A DNA stretch of 64,000 bases from Acholeplasmataceae bacterium (GCA_021108415.1 JAIOQX010000002.1:248001-312000); one strand, 5' to 3'; shown: positions 8,013-17,557, counted from the stretch's first letter. Numbers and translations are program-made. The notes: a model not told the origin generated them from the sequence alone.

Positions 8013-11000
8013 ATGAAGCAATTCTTTTTTGCGTGTGTAACAATGACTATAATGTTTTTACTAATTGGATGTGTGAAATCACCCAATGATATTTTAGATA
8101 ATATTCCAGAAATCAAATTATACGGTGATGCACAAATGACGATTGCACATGGTAGTGAATTTATTGATCCAGGTGCATTTATCACTAATGAAGAAAACAA
8201 TCTAATCACTATAACAGGTACTGTAGATACACAGACTCCAGGAACATATGTGATTACTTATGCTTTCACATATAATCAAATCATCTATGAAGTTATTAGA
8301 ACAGTAATTGTTGAAACAGCCGATACCATCACATTTTCGCTTAATGGTGATCGAGAAATCGATATTGAACTCGGCCAAAGTTTTGTTGATCCAGGATATA
8401 CAATTAGTGATACATCTATAGATGTGACAATAACTGGTGAAGTCGATACGACAACTGTTGGAACATATACACTTACATATACCGCAAATCAAATCAGTTT
8501 AACACGTCTAATCCATGTTTTTAAGCCTATCTATTATGAGATAAATTCAACTCATATATCAGATGATTGTGTAACTTTGAATCTATATACAACAAACCCT
8601 TATAGTTTTTATGAGACTTTAAAAGTGCAAATTTATCAACAAAATGTATTTTATGATGAAATCGATTTAATTGATGGTTTCAATTCTATTGAATTTAATC
8701 ATTTAGATCGTGGTTTTGATTATGAATTGATCATATATGCCACATACATCATAGGTGATGATACATTTAGTGAAACTGACTCCATTGCATTTTTTAACAT
8801 TTTTGAAATCGAAATTCCTTTAGTTGAAACTTCAAATTTCGTTGTTGAATCTACTTCTATTGCATTTGATTATCAGATTAATGATGATTCTGATCTAACA
8901 ACTGATGTTAATATTTATGTATTAACTGATTTAAATCAAGTAAATCAAGCACTTAATCTAGATGTATCCAATGATAGTGTTTATTTTGATAGTCTATTCC
9001 CAAATGTGACCTATGATATTTTTATTGAAGTAACTTATCGACTAGATGATCAAGTTCAATATATCGAAGAACATATCATAAAAACAACTCCACAAGAAAT
9101 TGATCCAAGCATCGGTGTATCTCTTAGTGATGTTAATTTTGATATCAGTAATGATTTATACACCACTAGTTTTATTATCGATAATCCAAATAATTTGACA
9201 TATTTTTTAGATGCAATGTTATCAGATGATACGATGATTCCTGAATCACTAGCTTCTGTCACTTCACCATTTAGTTTCCAAAGTATACCTGATGATCAGA
9301 TAAAAACACTAACGTTGACACTTATGTATTTTGATCAACTTGATGAGATGGTTGTTGATGTATTCTACTATACATATACGCCAGATATCTATATTGCTCC
9401 AACAGTTAGTTTGAACAACATAGTCGTTATTGATAATCAAATATCTTTTGATTATTTGATTGATGATCCTAGTTCTAGGGTCAATACTATTCAAGCTTAT
9501 CTTTATTTAAACGACATACAAGTAGATAGCAAAACTGGACTTTCTTCATTAAGTGACACTCTTGTATTTGATAACTTAGATTATGACACTTTATATGCAT
9601 TTGATATTAAAGTAAACTATGTAGATGAGTTTGGTGTGACACAATCAATATATGCCCTAGGTCAAGCAACTACCGATGAACAAGAAATAATAGAACTCTT
9701 TGAAATTATTAGTTTTGAAACGGATCAAGATACCTATGATTTAGATGAAGTAGGTTATTTACTCATTACGATATCTAATCCTGAAAATTATCCCATTGAA
9801 GATGTCTATTTTGGCTCTCAGTCAAGACCTTTTACAGTCGAAGGTAATGTCATTAAAGTCTTACTAGAAACAGGTTATGAAACAACATATGAAAGAAACT
9901 TAAGTCAGATTTATTACACAGTTGATTCTATAAGAACATTAGAAACTATTTATACGAATTTCACTTATACAGTTGCAGATATGTCTGAACCTATGATTCC
10001 AACATTAATAGAAATTAGACCAGAATATGATTATTTTGATAGTAGCGATTATCAAGGTCAGACTCAACTTAATAGTTATGTTGATTTTATCTTTGACAAT
10101 CCAGACGATATTGATATTAAGTCAATTACATTAACCAATTATTCAGAGTGGCAATGGATTACTAAAAATAGTGTGAGTACGAATCAAATCGTTAGATATG
10201 ATATGATATTTAATGAAACATTAGAAGATTTTAGTGTGGATAGTTTTGTCTATACATTAGAGGGTATTGATTATACTGTTCATTTAACTGATTTAGATCA
10301 TAGAGATTCACACTCAGAATATTGTGATTCAATTAAATATTTAACAACAGTTACTGATTTGATTGAAATGGTTCAAATAGGAAGTTATGAATGCTATATT
10401 TTAACTCAAGATATTACCGTTGGATCTAGCTATGATTGGGATGATATAACTGATGGAGCAATCATCTCAGACATCAGAGTTTATGGAAATGGATATCAAA
10501 TTAGTGGAATCAATATTGCCTATGATAGTACAATTATAGATGTAACTTATGCTGGATTGTTTGCACAACTAGAAGATTCTTACATATATGATTTAACTTT
10601 AGATGCTTTATCAATTGATATTCCAAATGCATCAAAGCATATGTATGTTGGTGGGATTGCAGGAAAATTAAGCAACTGTCATTTAGAACATATCAACGTC
10701 ATCGGTGATATCACTTTAGAGCATGTTACAGAAATATCATTAGGTGGGATTGCAGGTGTCGGTATAGATAATCAAATCTATATGAGTTCAACCGATATTA
10801 ATTTCACAGGATCTTTGATGTATAATTATATCGTTGATTTTACATATGTTGGTGGCCTAGTTGGTCTATCTAGTGATGATTTATATAGAGTGTCAGTTAA
10901 AGGAGATTTTAATCTTATTGATGGTTCAACCAATTATAATTCATCAATAGGTGGATTAGTTGGTAAATTAACTCATGGATCGATTGATCATGGATATATG

Positions 11001-11468
11001 ATTACTACTTTTGCAAAAACGATGCAAGCAAATTATGTTGGTGGTATTGTAGGTATCATGGATACTGAATCATTCATTAATCATGTATATTCAAATAGTC
11101 TAATAAGAAACGAATTATCAATTTTAGATGGTGCAGCAACTGGTGGTTTAGTGGGTTATCATAAAGCAGGTATTATTCAAAACTCATTTTATACAAATGC
11201 CATTTATGGATCTAGTTCAAACACTGGTTTACTTGTTGGTCTTCAAGAACTAGAAGCTTCTATCATTAATTCATATCATGCAAGCACTGCAACATATAAT
11301 GATGGTTCAATAATAACACCAATAGATGATACTTTTGAGGGAAATCATGAAATCAGTTCTACTGCAACATTTAGAGATAAAGACTTCTATATAGAACTTG
11401 GATTTTGTGAGTCGATTTATGATCTAGAAGATTTAGTTTATCCTACTAAATTACCCCTGTTCAAATAA
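8013..11468 (+). CDS. large surface lipoprotein with Ig-like and GLUG-like repeats
   Basis: About 1151 residues. Signal MKQFFFACVTMTIMFLLIGC with Cys20 marks a lipoprotein on the outer face of the membrane. Two DUF5011/HYR-like Ig domains follow (about 35-95 and 107-170; both carry the 'G..F.DPG' and 'PGTY.ITY' or 'VGTYTLTY' marks), then several beta-rich, fibronectin-like repeats to about residue 760, then at least six GLUG-like units (about 850-1130) recognised by GG[IL][AV]G followed by a strand, as in YVGGLVGLSSDD and TGGLVGYHKAG. Architecture suits adhesion or polymer binding. No LPXTG motif. The second ATG is preferred because AGGAGG lies 6 bases before it. Composition is acidic, Asp/Tyr-rich. 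Confidence 0.8.
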   Translation: MKQFFFACVTMTIMFLLIGCVKSPNDILDNIPEIKLYGDAQMTIAHGSEFIDPGAFITNEENNLITITGTVDTQTPGTYVITYAFTYNQIIYEVIRTVIVETADTITFSLNGDREIDIELGQSFVDPGYTISDTSIDVTITGEVDTTTVGTYTLTYTANQISLTRLIHVFKPIYYEINSTHISDDCVTLNLYTTNPYSFYETLKVQIYQQNVFYDEIDLIDGFNSIEFNHLDRGFDYELIIYATYIIGDDTFSETDSIAFFNIFEIEIPLVETSNFVVESTSIAFDYQINDDSDLTTDVNIYVLTDLNQVNQALNLDVSNDSVYFDSLFPNVTYDIFIEVTYRLDDQVQYIEEHIIKTTPQEIDPSIGVSLSDVNFDISNDLYTTSFIIDNPNNLTYFLDAMLSDDTMIPESLASVTSPFSFQSIPDDQIKTLTLTLMYFDQLDEMVVDVFYYTYTPDIYIAPTVSLNNIVVIDNQISFDYLIDDPSSRVNTIQAYLYLNDIQVDSKTGLSSLSDTLVFDNLDYDTLYAFDIKVNYVDEFGVTQSIYALGQATTDEQEIIELFEIISFETDQDTYDLDEVGYLLITISNPENYPIEDVYFGSQSRPFTVEGNVIKVLLETGYETTYERNLSQIYYTVDSIRTLETIYTNFTYTVADMSEPMIPTLIEIRPEYDYFDSSDYQGQTQLNSYVDFIFDNPDDIDIKSITLTNYSEWQWITKNSVSTNQIVRYDMIFNETLEDFSVDSFVYTLEGIDYTVHLTDLDHRDSHSEYCDSIKYLTTVTDLIEMVQIGSYECYILTQDITVGSSYDWDDITDGAIISDIRVYGNGYQISGINIAYDSTIIDVTYAGLFAQLEDSYIYDLTLDALSIDIPNASKHMYVGGIAGKLSNCHLEHINVIGDITLEHVTEISLGGIAGVGIDNQIYMSSTDINFTGSLMYNYIVDFTYVGGLVGLSSDDLYRVSVKGDFNLIDGSTNYNSSIGGLVGKLTHGSIDHGYMITTFAKTMQANYVGGIVGIMDTESFINHVYSNSLIRNELSILDGAATGGLVGYHKAGIIQNSFYTNAIYGSSSNTGLLVGLQELEASIINSYHASTATYNDGSIITPIDDTFEGNHEISSTATFRDKDFYIELGFCESIYDLEDLVYPTKLPLFK

Positions 11469-11480
11469 ACTATATGATAC

Positions 11481-11514
11481 AAAAAACACTTTAGATGATC
11501 TAAAGTGTTTTTTT
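11481..11514. terminator. bidirectional terminator
   Basis: Stem AAAAAACACTTTAGA / TCTAAAGTGTTTTTT, short loop, T-runs on both strands; serves the surface lipoprotein gene and the convergent SulP gene. Confidence 0.9.
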
Positions 11515-11538
11515 AATTTAGTCTATTTAAAATGATGA

Positions 11539-13206
11539 TCATGCATCTCTATTTGTTTTTATAAAAGCCACTGCTTCTTCAATGGTCTTAAACATATGAT
11601 TACTACCTATTACATCAATCAAATTAGCTTTTTGTAATGCATGGAAAGGTTGTGTTCTCAATCCTGTGATTAAAACCGTGATATGTTTAGATTGACATAT
11701 CTTAAGCGAGGTATTAAAAGAATGTAGTGCTGTTGCATCAATTGCTGGTACATGTTTCATTCCGATAATTAAATATTCTATTTTTGAATCTAATTGATTA
11801 ATAACTTCTATATATTTAAATGCTGCACCAAAAAAGAATGGTCCATTAATCTGATACATTTTGACACCTTCAAGTATAGGATATTTTTTATTCTCATTTT
11901 TAAATGCAGCTTCTGAGTTGTCTTGATTTTCTGTAGCATCAAGATTTTTAATGGATACATCAGACACATCACTCATCCGCTTCATAAATAAAAACATCGA
12001 CATAACAAATCCAACTTCTAAGGCAACGACTATATCAATGGTAATCGTCATAATAAAAGTTGTTAATAAGATCGCGACATCACTTTTTGGTGATTTTAAC
12101 AATCCTTTAAACTCTCTCCACTCACTCATGTTATATGCAACCACAAATAAAATTGCAGCTAGAGCTGTAAGTGGTACAAGAGAAATTAAAGGGACTAGAG
12201 AAACCAATATAATTAATAATACAATAGAATGAATCATACCTGCAATAGGTGTTCTTCCTCCGTTTTTAATGTTAGCAACAGTTCTTGCTAGTGCACCCGT
12301 AACAGGAACACCACCAAATAATGCTGTGCCTATATTTGCAGTTCCTTGAGCGATTAATTCCATGTTTGAATTATGTTTACTACCTATCATTCCATCAGAT
12401 ACTACAGCTGATAACAACGATTCAACTGATCCTAAAAATGCAATAACAAAAGCTGGTCCAATTAAAAGTTTTATTGTATCTAGTGTAATGTTAGGAACAC
12501 TAAATTGAGGTAGACCAGCTGATAGCGCACCAAATTTAGTACCAATCGTAGCAACATCAAAATCAAATATAAATACAATTAGTGCTGAGACGATTAAAGC
12601 TATTAAAGTTGATGGTATTTTTTTGCTTATTTTTGGCCAATATATAATGATAAACAAACTTAACAATCCTATCCCAAAAGTAATCAAATCAATGTTAAAG
12701 ACATTTTGTCCAAATGCTTTCCATCTCTCGATGAAATCTAGTGGGACATTTGCAATGCCTAATCCAAAAAAATCATTGATTTGTGTAGATAAAATTACAA
12801 ATGCTATACCACTGGTATATCCTGTAATCATAGGATATGGAATAAATTTAATCATGGTTCCCATCTTAAATAATCCTAAAAAGATCATGATCAGACCCGC
12901 CATGATCATCGCAATGAATAATCCATTCATACCAAATTCAGCAATCACACCAAACACAATGACCATAAAAGCCCCTGTTGGACCCCCTATTTGAACTCTA
13001 CTACCACCTAAAAAAGAGATGATAAATCCACCGATAATTGCAGAATATAATCCAGCTTCAGGAGAAGCTCCTGATGCTACAGCTAATGCAATGGATAAAG
13101 GTAGTGCAATGATTGCAACAATACTGCCTGCTATGGCATCTTTTATAAATTGTGATTTAGTATATGACTTCATTACTGAAAATAATTTAGGCTTTAATTT
13201 TGACAT
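11539..13206 (-). CDS. SulP family anion permease with STAS domain
   Basis: Secondary transporter of the SLC26/SulP family, 555 residues, multi-pass membrane protein. The N-terminal family signature is visible as AIIALPLSIALAVASGASPEAGLYSAIIGG near residues 28-57, followed by LGGSRVQIGGPTGAF; the cytoplasmic STAS domain covers about 440-550 with the strand IGMKHVPAIDATALHSF. Members carry sulfate, bicarbonate or dicarboxylates; the substrate cannot be told from sequence alone. Start chosen at 13206 because GAGGA sits 7 bases before it; an upstream in-frame ATG at 13218 overlaps that site. Monogenic unit with its own strong promoter. Confidence 0.88.
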   Translation of the reverse strand: MSKLKPKLFSVMKSYTKSQFIKDAIAGSIVAIIALPLSIALAVASGASPEAGLYSAIIGGFIISFLGGSRVQIGGPTGAFMVIVFGVIAEFGMNGLFIAMIMAGLIMIFLGLFKMGTMIKFIPYPMITGYTSGIAFVILSTQINDFFGLGIANVPLDFIERWKAFGQNVFNIDLITFGIGLLSLFIIIYWPKISKKIPSTLIALIVSALIVFIFDFDVATIGTKFGALSAGLPQFSVPNITLDTIKLLIGPAFVIAFLGSVESLLSAVVSDGMIGSKHNSNMELIAQGTANIGTALFGGVPVTGALARTVANIKNGGRTPIAGMIHSIVLLIILVSLVPLISLVPLTALAAILFVVAYNMSEWREFKGLLKSPKSDVAILLTTFIMTITIDIVVALEVGFVMSMFLFMKRMSDVSDVSIKNLDATENQDNSEAAFKNENKKYPILEGVKMYQINGPFFFGAAFKYIEVINQLDSKIEYLIIGMKHVPAIDATALHSFNTSLKICQSKHITVLITGLRTQPFHALQKANLIDVIGSNHMFKTIEEAVAFIKTNRDA

Positions 13207-13246
13207 GAAAATCCTCATTAATCTTAATACGTATATAACCTCTTAA

Positions 13247-13275
13247 ATAGTACGCTTGGATATGTAAAATGTCAA
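13247..13275 (-). promoter_or_regulatory. promoter of sulP-type gene
   Basis: -35 TTGACA (13270-13275), 17-base spacer, -10 TACTAT (13247-13252) on the minus strand, about 40 bases before the chosen start. Confidence 0.75.
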
Positions 13276-13298
13276 TATCATTTTAACGCTTTGCCCAC

Positions 13299-13327
13299 AA
13301 AAAAAGACTCTATTTATTTAGAGTCTT
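13299..13327 (-). terminator. terminator of SAP-tailed membrane protein gene
   Basis: AAGACTC / GAGTCTT stem with 10-base loop; seven A residues on the plus strand give the T-run on the minus strand. Confidence 0.8.
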
Positions 13328-13347
13328 CTTTATCAATTCAATTATAC

Positions 13348-14187
13348 TTATTTCTTGTTAAGCTGTTCTTTTAATCTAATAAGTAATTGTGCTTTATTCA
13401 ATTGACTAACTCCTTCAAGATTTCGCTCTTTTGCTATTGCTTTTAATTCTGGAAGTGTTTTATCATCAAGATTAATCTTTTGAGTTTCAATCACTTTCTT
13501 TTTTTGTTCTATTTCTTTTTGTAAAGATTCTGTTTTTTCAATCTTCTTTTTTTGAACTTCTGCTACTTTATCCACTTTCATTTCAAGCTTTTCTAATTTT
13601 TCTTCATTTTTTTCTTGTTTCTTTTCAATCTTCTCTTGTTCTTTTTCATTTTTCTTTATTTGCTCTTTTGCAATTCTTTTTTTCATAAATGGTTTAATCC
13701 CAGCATACATAAAAACTGCACCTACAATAAGAAATAATATACTTACTGTAATCACTATAAATGACACACTATCTAGTGGATAAAACATGAAAAATGCACC
13801 TAGAGTCACATAACCTATGTTTAAAATATATTGAGTTAATTTAATCTTTCTAGTCGCAATATAGTTTATCAATAGATAAGATACACCTCTGATATAAACG
13901 ATTAATCCAATAAAGAGTTCAACATGATCTTTTAGATAAATCAATAGCCCAGCAAAAACAATATCTAATATCAACTCAATGACTAAAATAAGTGTCGCAT
14001 TCTTACTCACTATTTTTTTATATGTATAGATAAATCTTTTTAAAGATAACAAAATAAGTACACTACCAATAAATAAAGGTAAAAAATCTTCTACCCATCC
14101 CAATATGTATCCGACTATGGATACGACAACTAAAATAACACCAATGACTATATTTAAATATTGGTTCTTGAATACAATTTTTTCCAT
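13348..14187 (-). CDS. membrane protein with coiled coil and C-terminal SAP/Rho-N-like domain
   Basis: 279 residues in three parts: about six transmembrane helices (10-165) resembling the DUF308/HdeD fold; a highly charged Lys/Glu coiled coil (about 170-240); and a C-terminal SAP or Rho-N-like unit, LPELKAIAKERNLEGVSQLNKAQ, at about 248-272, a helix-extended loop-helix usually used to bind nucleic acid. The arrangement suggests a membrane protein whose cytoplasmic stalk can touch DNA or RNA; this role is inference. Monocistronic: own RBS (GAAGG) and own terminator. No enzyme motif is visible. Confidence 0.65.
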   Translation of the reverse strand: MEKIVFKNQYLNIVIGVILVVVSIVGYILGWVEDFLPLFIGSVLILLSLKRFIYTYKKIVSKNATLILVIELILDIVFAGLLIYLKDHVELFIGLIVYIRGVSYLLINYIATRKIKLTQYILNIGYVTLGAFFMFYPLDSVSFIVITVSILFLIVGAVFMYAGIKPFMKKRIAKEQIKKNEKEQEKIEKKQEKNEEKLEKLEMKVDKVAEVQKKKIEKTESLQKEIEQKKKVIETQKINLDDKTLPELKAIAKERNLEGVSQLNKAQLLIRLKEQLNKK

Positions 14188-14297
14188 TATATACCTTCTT
14201 TCATATATATATTATACCATTTATATGAGTGACTTAATAATAGACCACATTTATAATCTTTCTTATATCATCCTATCCATGAATCATTACTGATTTG

Positions 14298-14306
14298 TGA
14301 TATACT
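14298..14306 (+). promoter_or_regulatory. extended -10 promoter of nitroreductase gene
   Basis: TGATATACT matches the extended -10 pattern TGnTATAmT; no good -35 is seen. It lies about 50 bases before the start. Confidence 0.5.
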
Positions 14307-14354
14307 AAAATTGATGAAATCAAATTAATTGATTAAATATAAAAGGAGCTATTA

Positions 14355-15191
14355 ATGAATCTATATGAAGCAATCTCAAAAAGAATCAGTGTAAGAACAT
14401 ACGAGAAAAAAAGCATTGATCAATTTGACATAAAAACCATTAAAAACATTCTATCTAAATATGAATCAATCAAAGGTCCCTTTGGTCATTCTTTTGAGTT
14501 TAATTACAGTCAAAACAATTCTGATGATACAAACGGAAAAAAAATTGGAACATATGGACTTTTAAAAAATGTCCCAGCTTATATCGGGGGCGTTTGTCAA
14601 AACTTTAAAGACGCTATCATAGATTATGGATATGTATTTGAACATATCATATTAGAATTGACAGCATTAGGATTTGGAACGTGTTGGTTGGGTGGTACTT
14701 TTAAAAGAGATGATTATAAAAAAGATCTAAAAGTTAATCAAATTATTCCAGCTATATCACCTGTTGGATATCCATCAATCAATCGGTCAATTGCAGAAAA
14801 GATGTTAAGACGAGCTGCAAATTCAGATCATAGATTACCTTTTGAACAGCTATTTTTTGATATGTGTTTAAATCCTTTGTCTGAAGATTTTAATGATTAT
14901 ATAACTGATAGTCTACTTCTAATAAGAAAAGGCCCAAGTGCATCTAATAAACAGCCTTGGAGGATAATTGTAGACAAAGATAATCTTATCTATCATTTAT
15001 ATTTAGAAAGAACACCTAATTACGCTAAAATGTTAAACTACGATATCCAAGCATTGGATATAGGAATCGCAATAGCTCATTTTGAAATTAGTCTTAAAAA
15101 ACATATGATTTCATATAAAAAAGAAATATTAGAAAATCATCCTAAAAATGAGCATTTCGAATACATAATTTCTTTTCAAAGTGATAAATAA
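14355..15191 (+). CDS. nitroreductase-family protein (TM1586-like)
   Basis: 278-residue FMN-type nitroreductase. The N-terminal signature AISKRISVRTYEKKSID (residues 5-21) is the FMN-phosphate binding region of the family; the centre has GFGTCWLGGTFKRDDY near residue 112, and the second half repeats the pattern with LLIRKGPSASNKQPWRI near 195, where SNKQPWR corresponds to the family SxxNxQPWR motif. The length and two-lobed layout match the TM1586_NiRdase group, in which one chain makes both halves of the usual dimer. Physiological substrate unknown. RBS AAAGGAG 8 bases before ATG; no operon partner. Confidence 0.8.
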   Translation: MNLYEAISKRISVRTYEKKSIDQFDIKTIKNILSKYESIKGPFGHSFEFNYSQNNSDDTNGKKIGTYGLLKNVPAYIGGVCQNFKDAIIDYGYVFEHIILELTALGFGTCWLGGTFKRDDYKKDLKVNQIIPAISPVGYPSINRSIAEKMLRRAANSDHRLPFEQLFFDMCLNPLSEDFNDYITDSLLLIRKGPSASNKQPWRIIVDKDNLIYHLYLERTPNYAKMLNYDIQALDIGIAIAHFEISLKKHMISYKKEILENHPKNEHFEYIISFQSDK

Positions 15192-15235
15192 CAATTTCTA
15201 TCTATTGATATATGGCTTAATATAGCAATATATCA

Positions 15236-15264
15236 TTGTTATTGTTGTAAGTTCATTGTATACT
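15236..15264 (+). promoter_or_regulatory. promoter of lipoprotein gene 15297
   Basis: -35 TTGTTA (15236-15241), 17-base spacer, -10 TATACT (15259-15264). Confidence 0.6.
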
Positions 15265-15296
15265 AATATAGTAGTTTATGCATTAGGAGGTATGAA

Positions 15297-15995
15297 ATGA
15301 AAAAAAGAATACTAATTACTATTTTACTGATCAGTCTTTTGTTAAGTGGATGTACTCAATTAAGTGATACACAAAAAGAGTTGAAAACATGTATTGATTA
15401 TTTAATTGCAGGAGAGACATCTGATTCATGTGATACAAACACAAGAAATCAATTGGTTGTAACACTTGCATCTGAAGTATCTGATTCCTTTGATTTTGTT
15501 GATCAACAAATTGAAGTCACTTACACAAACTTTATCAAAGATTATTTTATATATAACATCAATTTCTTAGAAATTTCTGATCCTATAATGTCTATTGAAG
15601 ATATGTTTGACATCAGCAAACAAATCTATAAAGACTTTGATGAAATTTTAGATGTTACACAAGTAAGTACTGTTTCTTTTCAAATAGGTCTCGAGAGTTA
15701 TGTTTATACTTCATCAGATGTTTATTTTAATCTTAATATAGACGATATCATGTCAAATCTACTGATTCAAAAAGATAGTACACTTAAAGATATTCTAGAT
15801 ACCTCTATTATTAATTATGGAAAACTTACACTTCAGTCATTACACTACACCATTCAATTAGATCTTGATTTTTTAGAAAAAACTTATAGCAACATAACCA
15901 TCACAACTAAATCCTTTGATGCATCCTTGAATGCTATGGATACTAAAACATTAGTCCAAGATTACTTAGAGGATCAAGGATATCAAAGCACATAA
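15297..15995 (+). CDS. hypothetical lipoprotein
   Basis: 232 residues, not recognised. Signal MKKRILITILLISLLLSGC with Cys19 marks export and lipidation. The mature protein is acidic, with two further cysteines (CIDYL near 38, SCDT near 51) close together that could form a disulfide. A repeated beta-strand/helix pattern in the second half (VSFQIGLESYVYTSSDVYF) is typical of small surface lipoproteins but gives no function. RBS AGGAGG is 8 bases before the ATG, and a terminator follows directly, so it is a single-gene unit. Confidence 0.75.
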   Translation: MKKRILITILLISLLLSGCTQLSDTQKELKTCIDYLIAGETSDSCDTNTRNQLVVTLASEVSDSFDFVDQQIEVTYTNFIKDYFIYNINFLEISDPIMSIEDMFDISKQIYKDFDEILDVTQVSTVSFQIGLESYVYTSSDVYFNLNIDDIMSNLLIQKDSTLKDILDTSIINYGKLTLQSLHYTIQLDLDFLEKTYSNITITTKSFDASLNAMDTKTLVQDYLEDQGYQST

Positions 15996-16012
15996 TGATG
16001 ATTGTTAAAAAT

Positions 16013-16034
16013 AAAAAAGGCTAAGCCTTTTTTT
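16013..16034. terminator. bidirectional terminator
   Basis: AAAAAAGGC TAA GCCTTTTTTT; short stem with T-runs on both strands between convergent genes. Confidence 0.85.
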
Positions 16035-16045
16035 ATTGAACACTA

Positions 16046-16390
16046 TCAGTTATTGATATTGTATAATAACAAATCTTTATATAAGTCATAGGGAAAAGGT
16101 TTGTTAAGTGGTATTTGAATGGATCCCTTTCCACACTTATATGCTTTTAATTGATCTTTAAACACTACAATTGCCTTTGGCCCTGGATAAATACCAATAT
16201 GATTGGTAAAAGCCGCAAAATGAATCATATTCTTCTTCAAATGATATGTAGGCATTTGATAACTCATCTTTTCGATTAAATCTTTCGAACAAGACAATGA
16301 TAATTTACGTAATCGATTTAGAATCTCTTGTATATCTAAAGGAAAACTATGAATATATTGTTCAACAGTATCTATTTGAGTTTTTTCCAT
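16046..16390 (-). CDS. DUF1801 family protein
   Basis: 114 residues, full length for the DUF1801 (YdhG-like) family. Visible family marks: the N-terminal VEQYIHSFPLDIQEILNRLR helix, then EKMSYQMPTYHLKKNMIHFAAFTNHIGIYPGP (strand-turn region, residues 40-72) and a C-terminal GKGSIQIPLNKPFPYDL block. The fold resembles frataxin-like proteins and some members bind iron, but the biochemical role in this group is not settled. RBS AGGAAG before the ATG. Convergent with the lipoprotein gene, sharing its terminator. Confidence 0.8.
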   Translation of the reverse strand: MEKTQIDTVEQYIHSFPLDIQEILNRLRKLSLSCSKDLIEKMSYQMPTYHLKKNMIHFAAFTNHIGIYPGPKAIVVFKDQLKAYKCGKGSIQIPLNKPFPYDLYKDLLLYNINN

Positions 16391-16446
16391 CTTTATTCAC
16401 TTCCTATCTCATATATACTATATCATGTAATTCAATAAATTATATT

Positions 16447-16474
16447 TTGTAACACTTTAAAAATACGTTATAAT
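16447..16474 (+). promoter_or_regulatory. promoter of GyrI-like gene
   Basis: -35 TTGTAA (16447-16452), 16-base spacer, -10 TATAAT (16469-16474). Confidence 0.65.
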
Positions 16475-16508
16475 ACAAGTAAATCATTTATTAAAAAAGA
16501 GGGATTAT

Positions 16509-17156
16509 ATGAAATATGAATGGCGAAAAAATGATAAAGCTTTATATATACCAAAAACTGATCCACAAATCTTAACCATAAAATCTTATCCATATATTAA
16601 AATATCTGGAAAAGGTAATCCTAATAGCCAATCTTTCCAAAAAGATATAGAAGTTTTATATGCACTTTCATATGGATTAAAAATGGCACCTAAACAAAAA
16701 ATAGATATCAAAGGATACTTTGAATATGTCGTTTTTCCTTTAGAAGGTATATGGAGTTTAACAAAAGAGGGCATCAACCTATTTAATCAAGGTCAATCAA
16801 TCATTTCTCTTAAAGATCACTTCTCTTATGAGTTAATGATTAGACAACCAGATTTTCTCACCAAAGATCTCTTTGAGTTTATAAAAATGCGCGTCCATCA
16901 GAAAAAAGCAAATGATAATCTATTAAATGCTGAGTTTTTTATCTCTGATGAAAAACTCATTTGTCAAGCGCTTCATATCGGTAGTTTTGATGATGAACCT
17001 AAATCATTTAAAAAAATGGAAGATTATGCTCAATCTTTAGGATATACAAGAGCATCAAAAGATCACACAGAAATCTACATCAGTGATCCAAGAAAAACAT
17101 CTGTCGATAAATTAAAAACAACACTTCGATTTGAAATCATCAAAAATATTCATTAG
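16509..17156 (+). CDS. GyrI-like small-molecule-binding protein
   Basis: 215 residues resembling stand-alone GyrI-like (SOUL/BacTRIP fold) proteins. The N-terminal part YEWRKNDKALYIPKTDPQIL and the strand YPYIKISGKGNPNSQSFQKD (residues 28-47) match the group, as do YFEYVVFPLEGIWSL (about 77-91) and the late DDEPKSFKKMEDYAQSLGY segment (158-176). These proteins bind or hydrolyse small hydrophobic molecules, and some give antibiotic resistance. No DNA-binding domain is fused. RBS GAGGG 5 bases before ATG; single gene followed by another small gene with its own promoter. Confidence 0.78.
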   Translation: MKYEWRKNDKALYIPKTDPQILTIKSYPYIKISGKGNPNSQSFQKDIEVLYALSYGLKMAPKQKIDIKGYFEYVVFPLEGIWSLTKEGINLFNQGQSIISLKDHFSYELMIRQPDFLTKDLFEFIKMRVHQKKANDNLLNAEFFISDEKLICQALHIGSFDDEPKSFKKMEDYAQSLGYTRASKDHTEIYISDPRKTSVDKLKTTLRFEIIKNIH

Positions 17157-17181
17157 ACTATAGATTTTATTATAATTTTTA

Positions 17182-17190
17182 TGTTATACT
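17182..17190 (+). promoter_or_regulatory. extended -10 promoter of small PH-like gene
   Basis: TGTTATACT, an extended -10 match, 25 bases before the start of the small gene; no clear -35. Confidence 0.5.
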
Positions 17191-17215
17191 TAAAAGAAAA
17201 CGGGAGAGTTATATT

Positions 17216-17557
17216 ATGATGAATTATAGTTGTCAAATGTTTGTGCCACCAAAAGCCAAATATGAATTAGGATCAATTAAGTTAACACAAGAAAGTATTG
17301 TTTTATACAAGAAGAATAAATTCTTTGCTACAGGATTTGGTTTACTTGGGGCTCTATTAACAAAAGAAAAAGAATTTGATCAAATTGCTTGGAGTGATAT
17401 TCAATCGATAAAGATGGATAAATTCAAGATGAATAAAAAAGCGTGTTATATTACATTAAACAATCAAGATGAATATGTTTTTAAATTACCAAAACCAGAA
17501 CAAAGTATAGAAAACATAAAGTCTGTTTTCCAAAAATACAAAGAATCAAAACAATAA
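17216..17557 (+). CDS. small PH/GRAM-like domain protein
   Basis: 113 residues without signal peptide. The layout is a compact beta-barrel: SIKLTQESIVLYKKNKF (18-38), EFDQIAWSDIQSIKMDKFKMN (57-77, containing the W-x-D-I turn common to bacterial PH and GRAM domains), YITLNNQDEYVFKL strand (83-96) and a final helix. Bacterial PH-like domains are usually membrane- or protein-binding; no specific role is known here. RBS GGGAGAG 7 bases before the first of two adjacent ATGs. Followed by a very strong terminator. Confidence 0.65.
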   Translation: MMNYSCQMFVPPKAKYELGSIKLTQESIVLYKKNKFFATGFGLLGALLTKEKEFDQIAWSDIQSIKMDKFKMNKKACYITLNNQDEYVFKLPKPEQSIENIKSVFQKYKESKQ

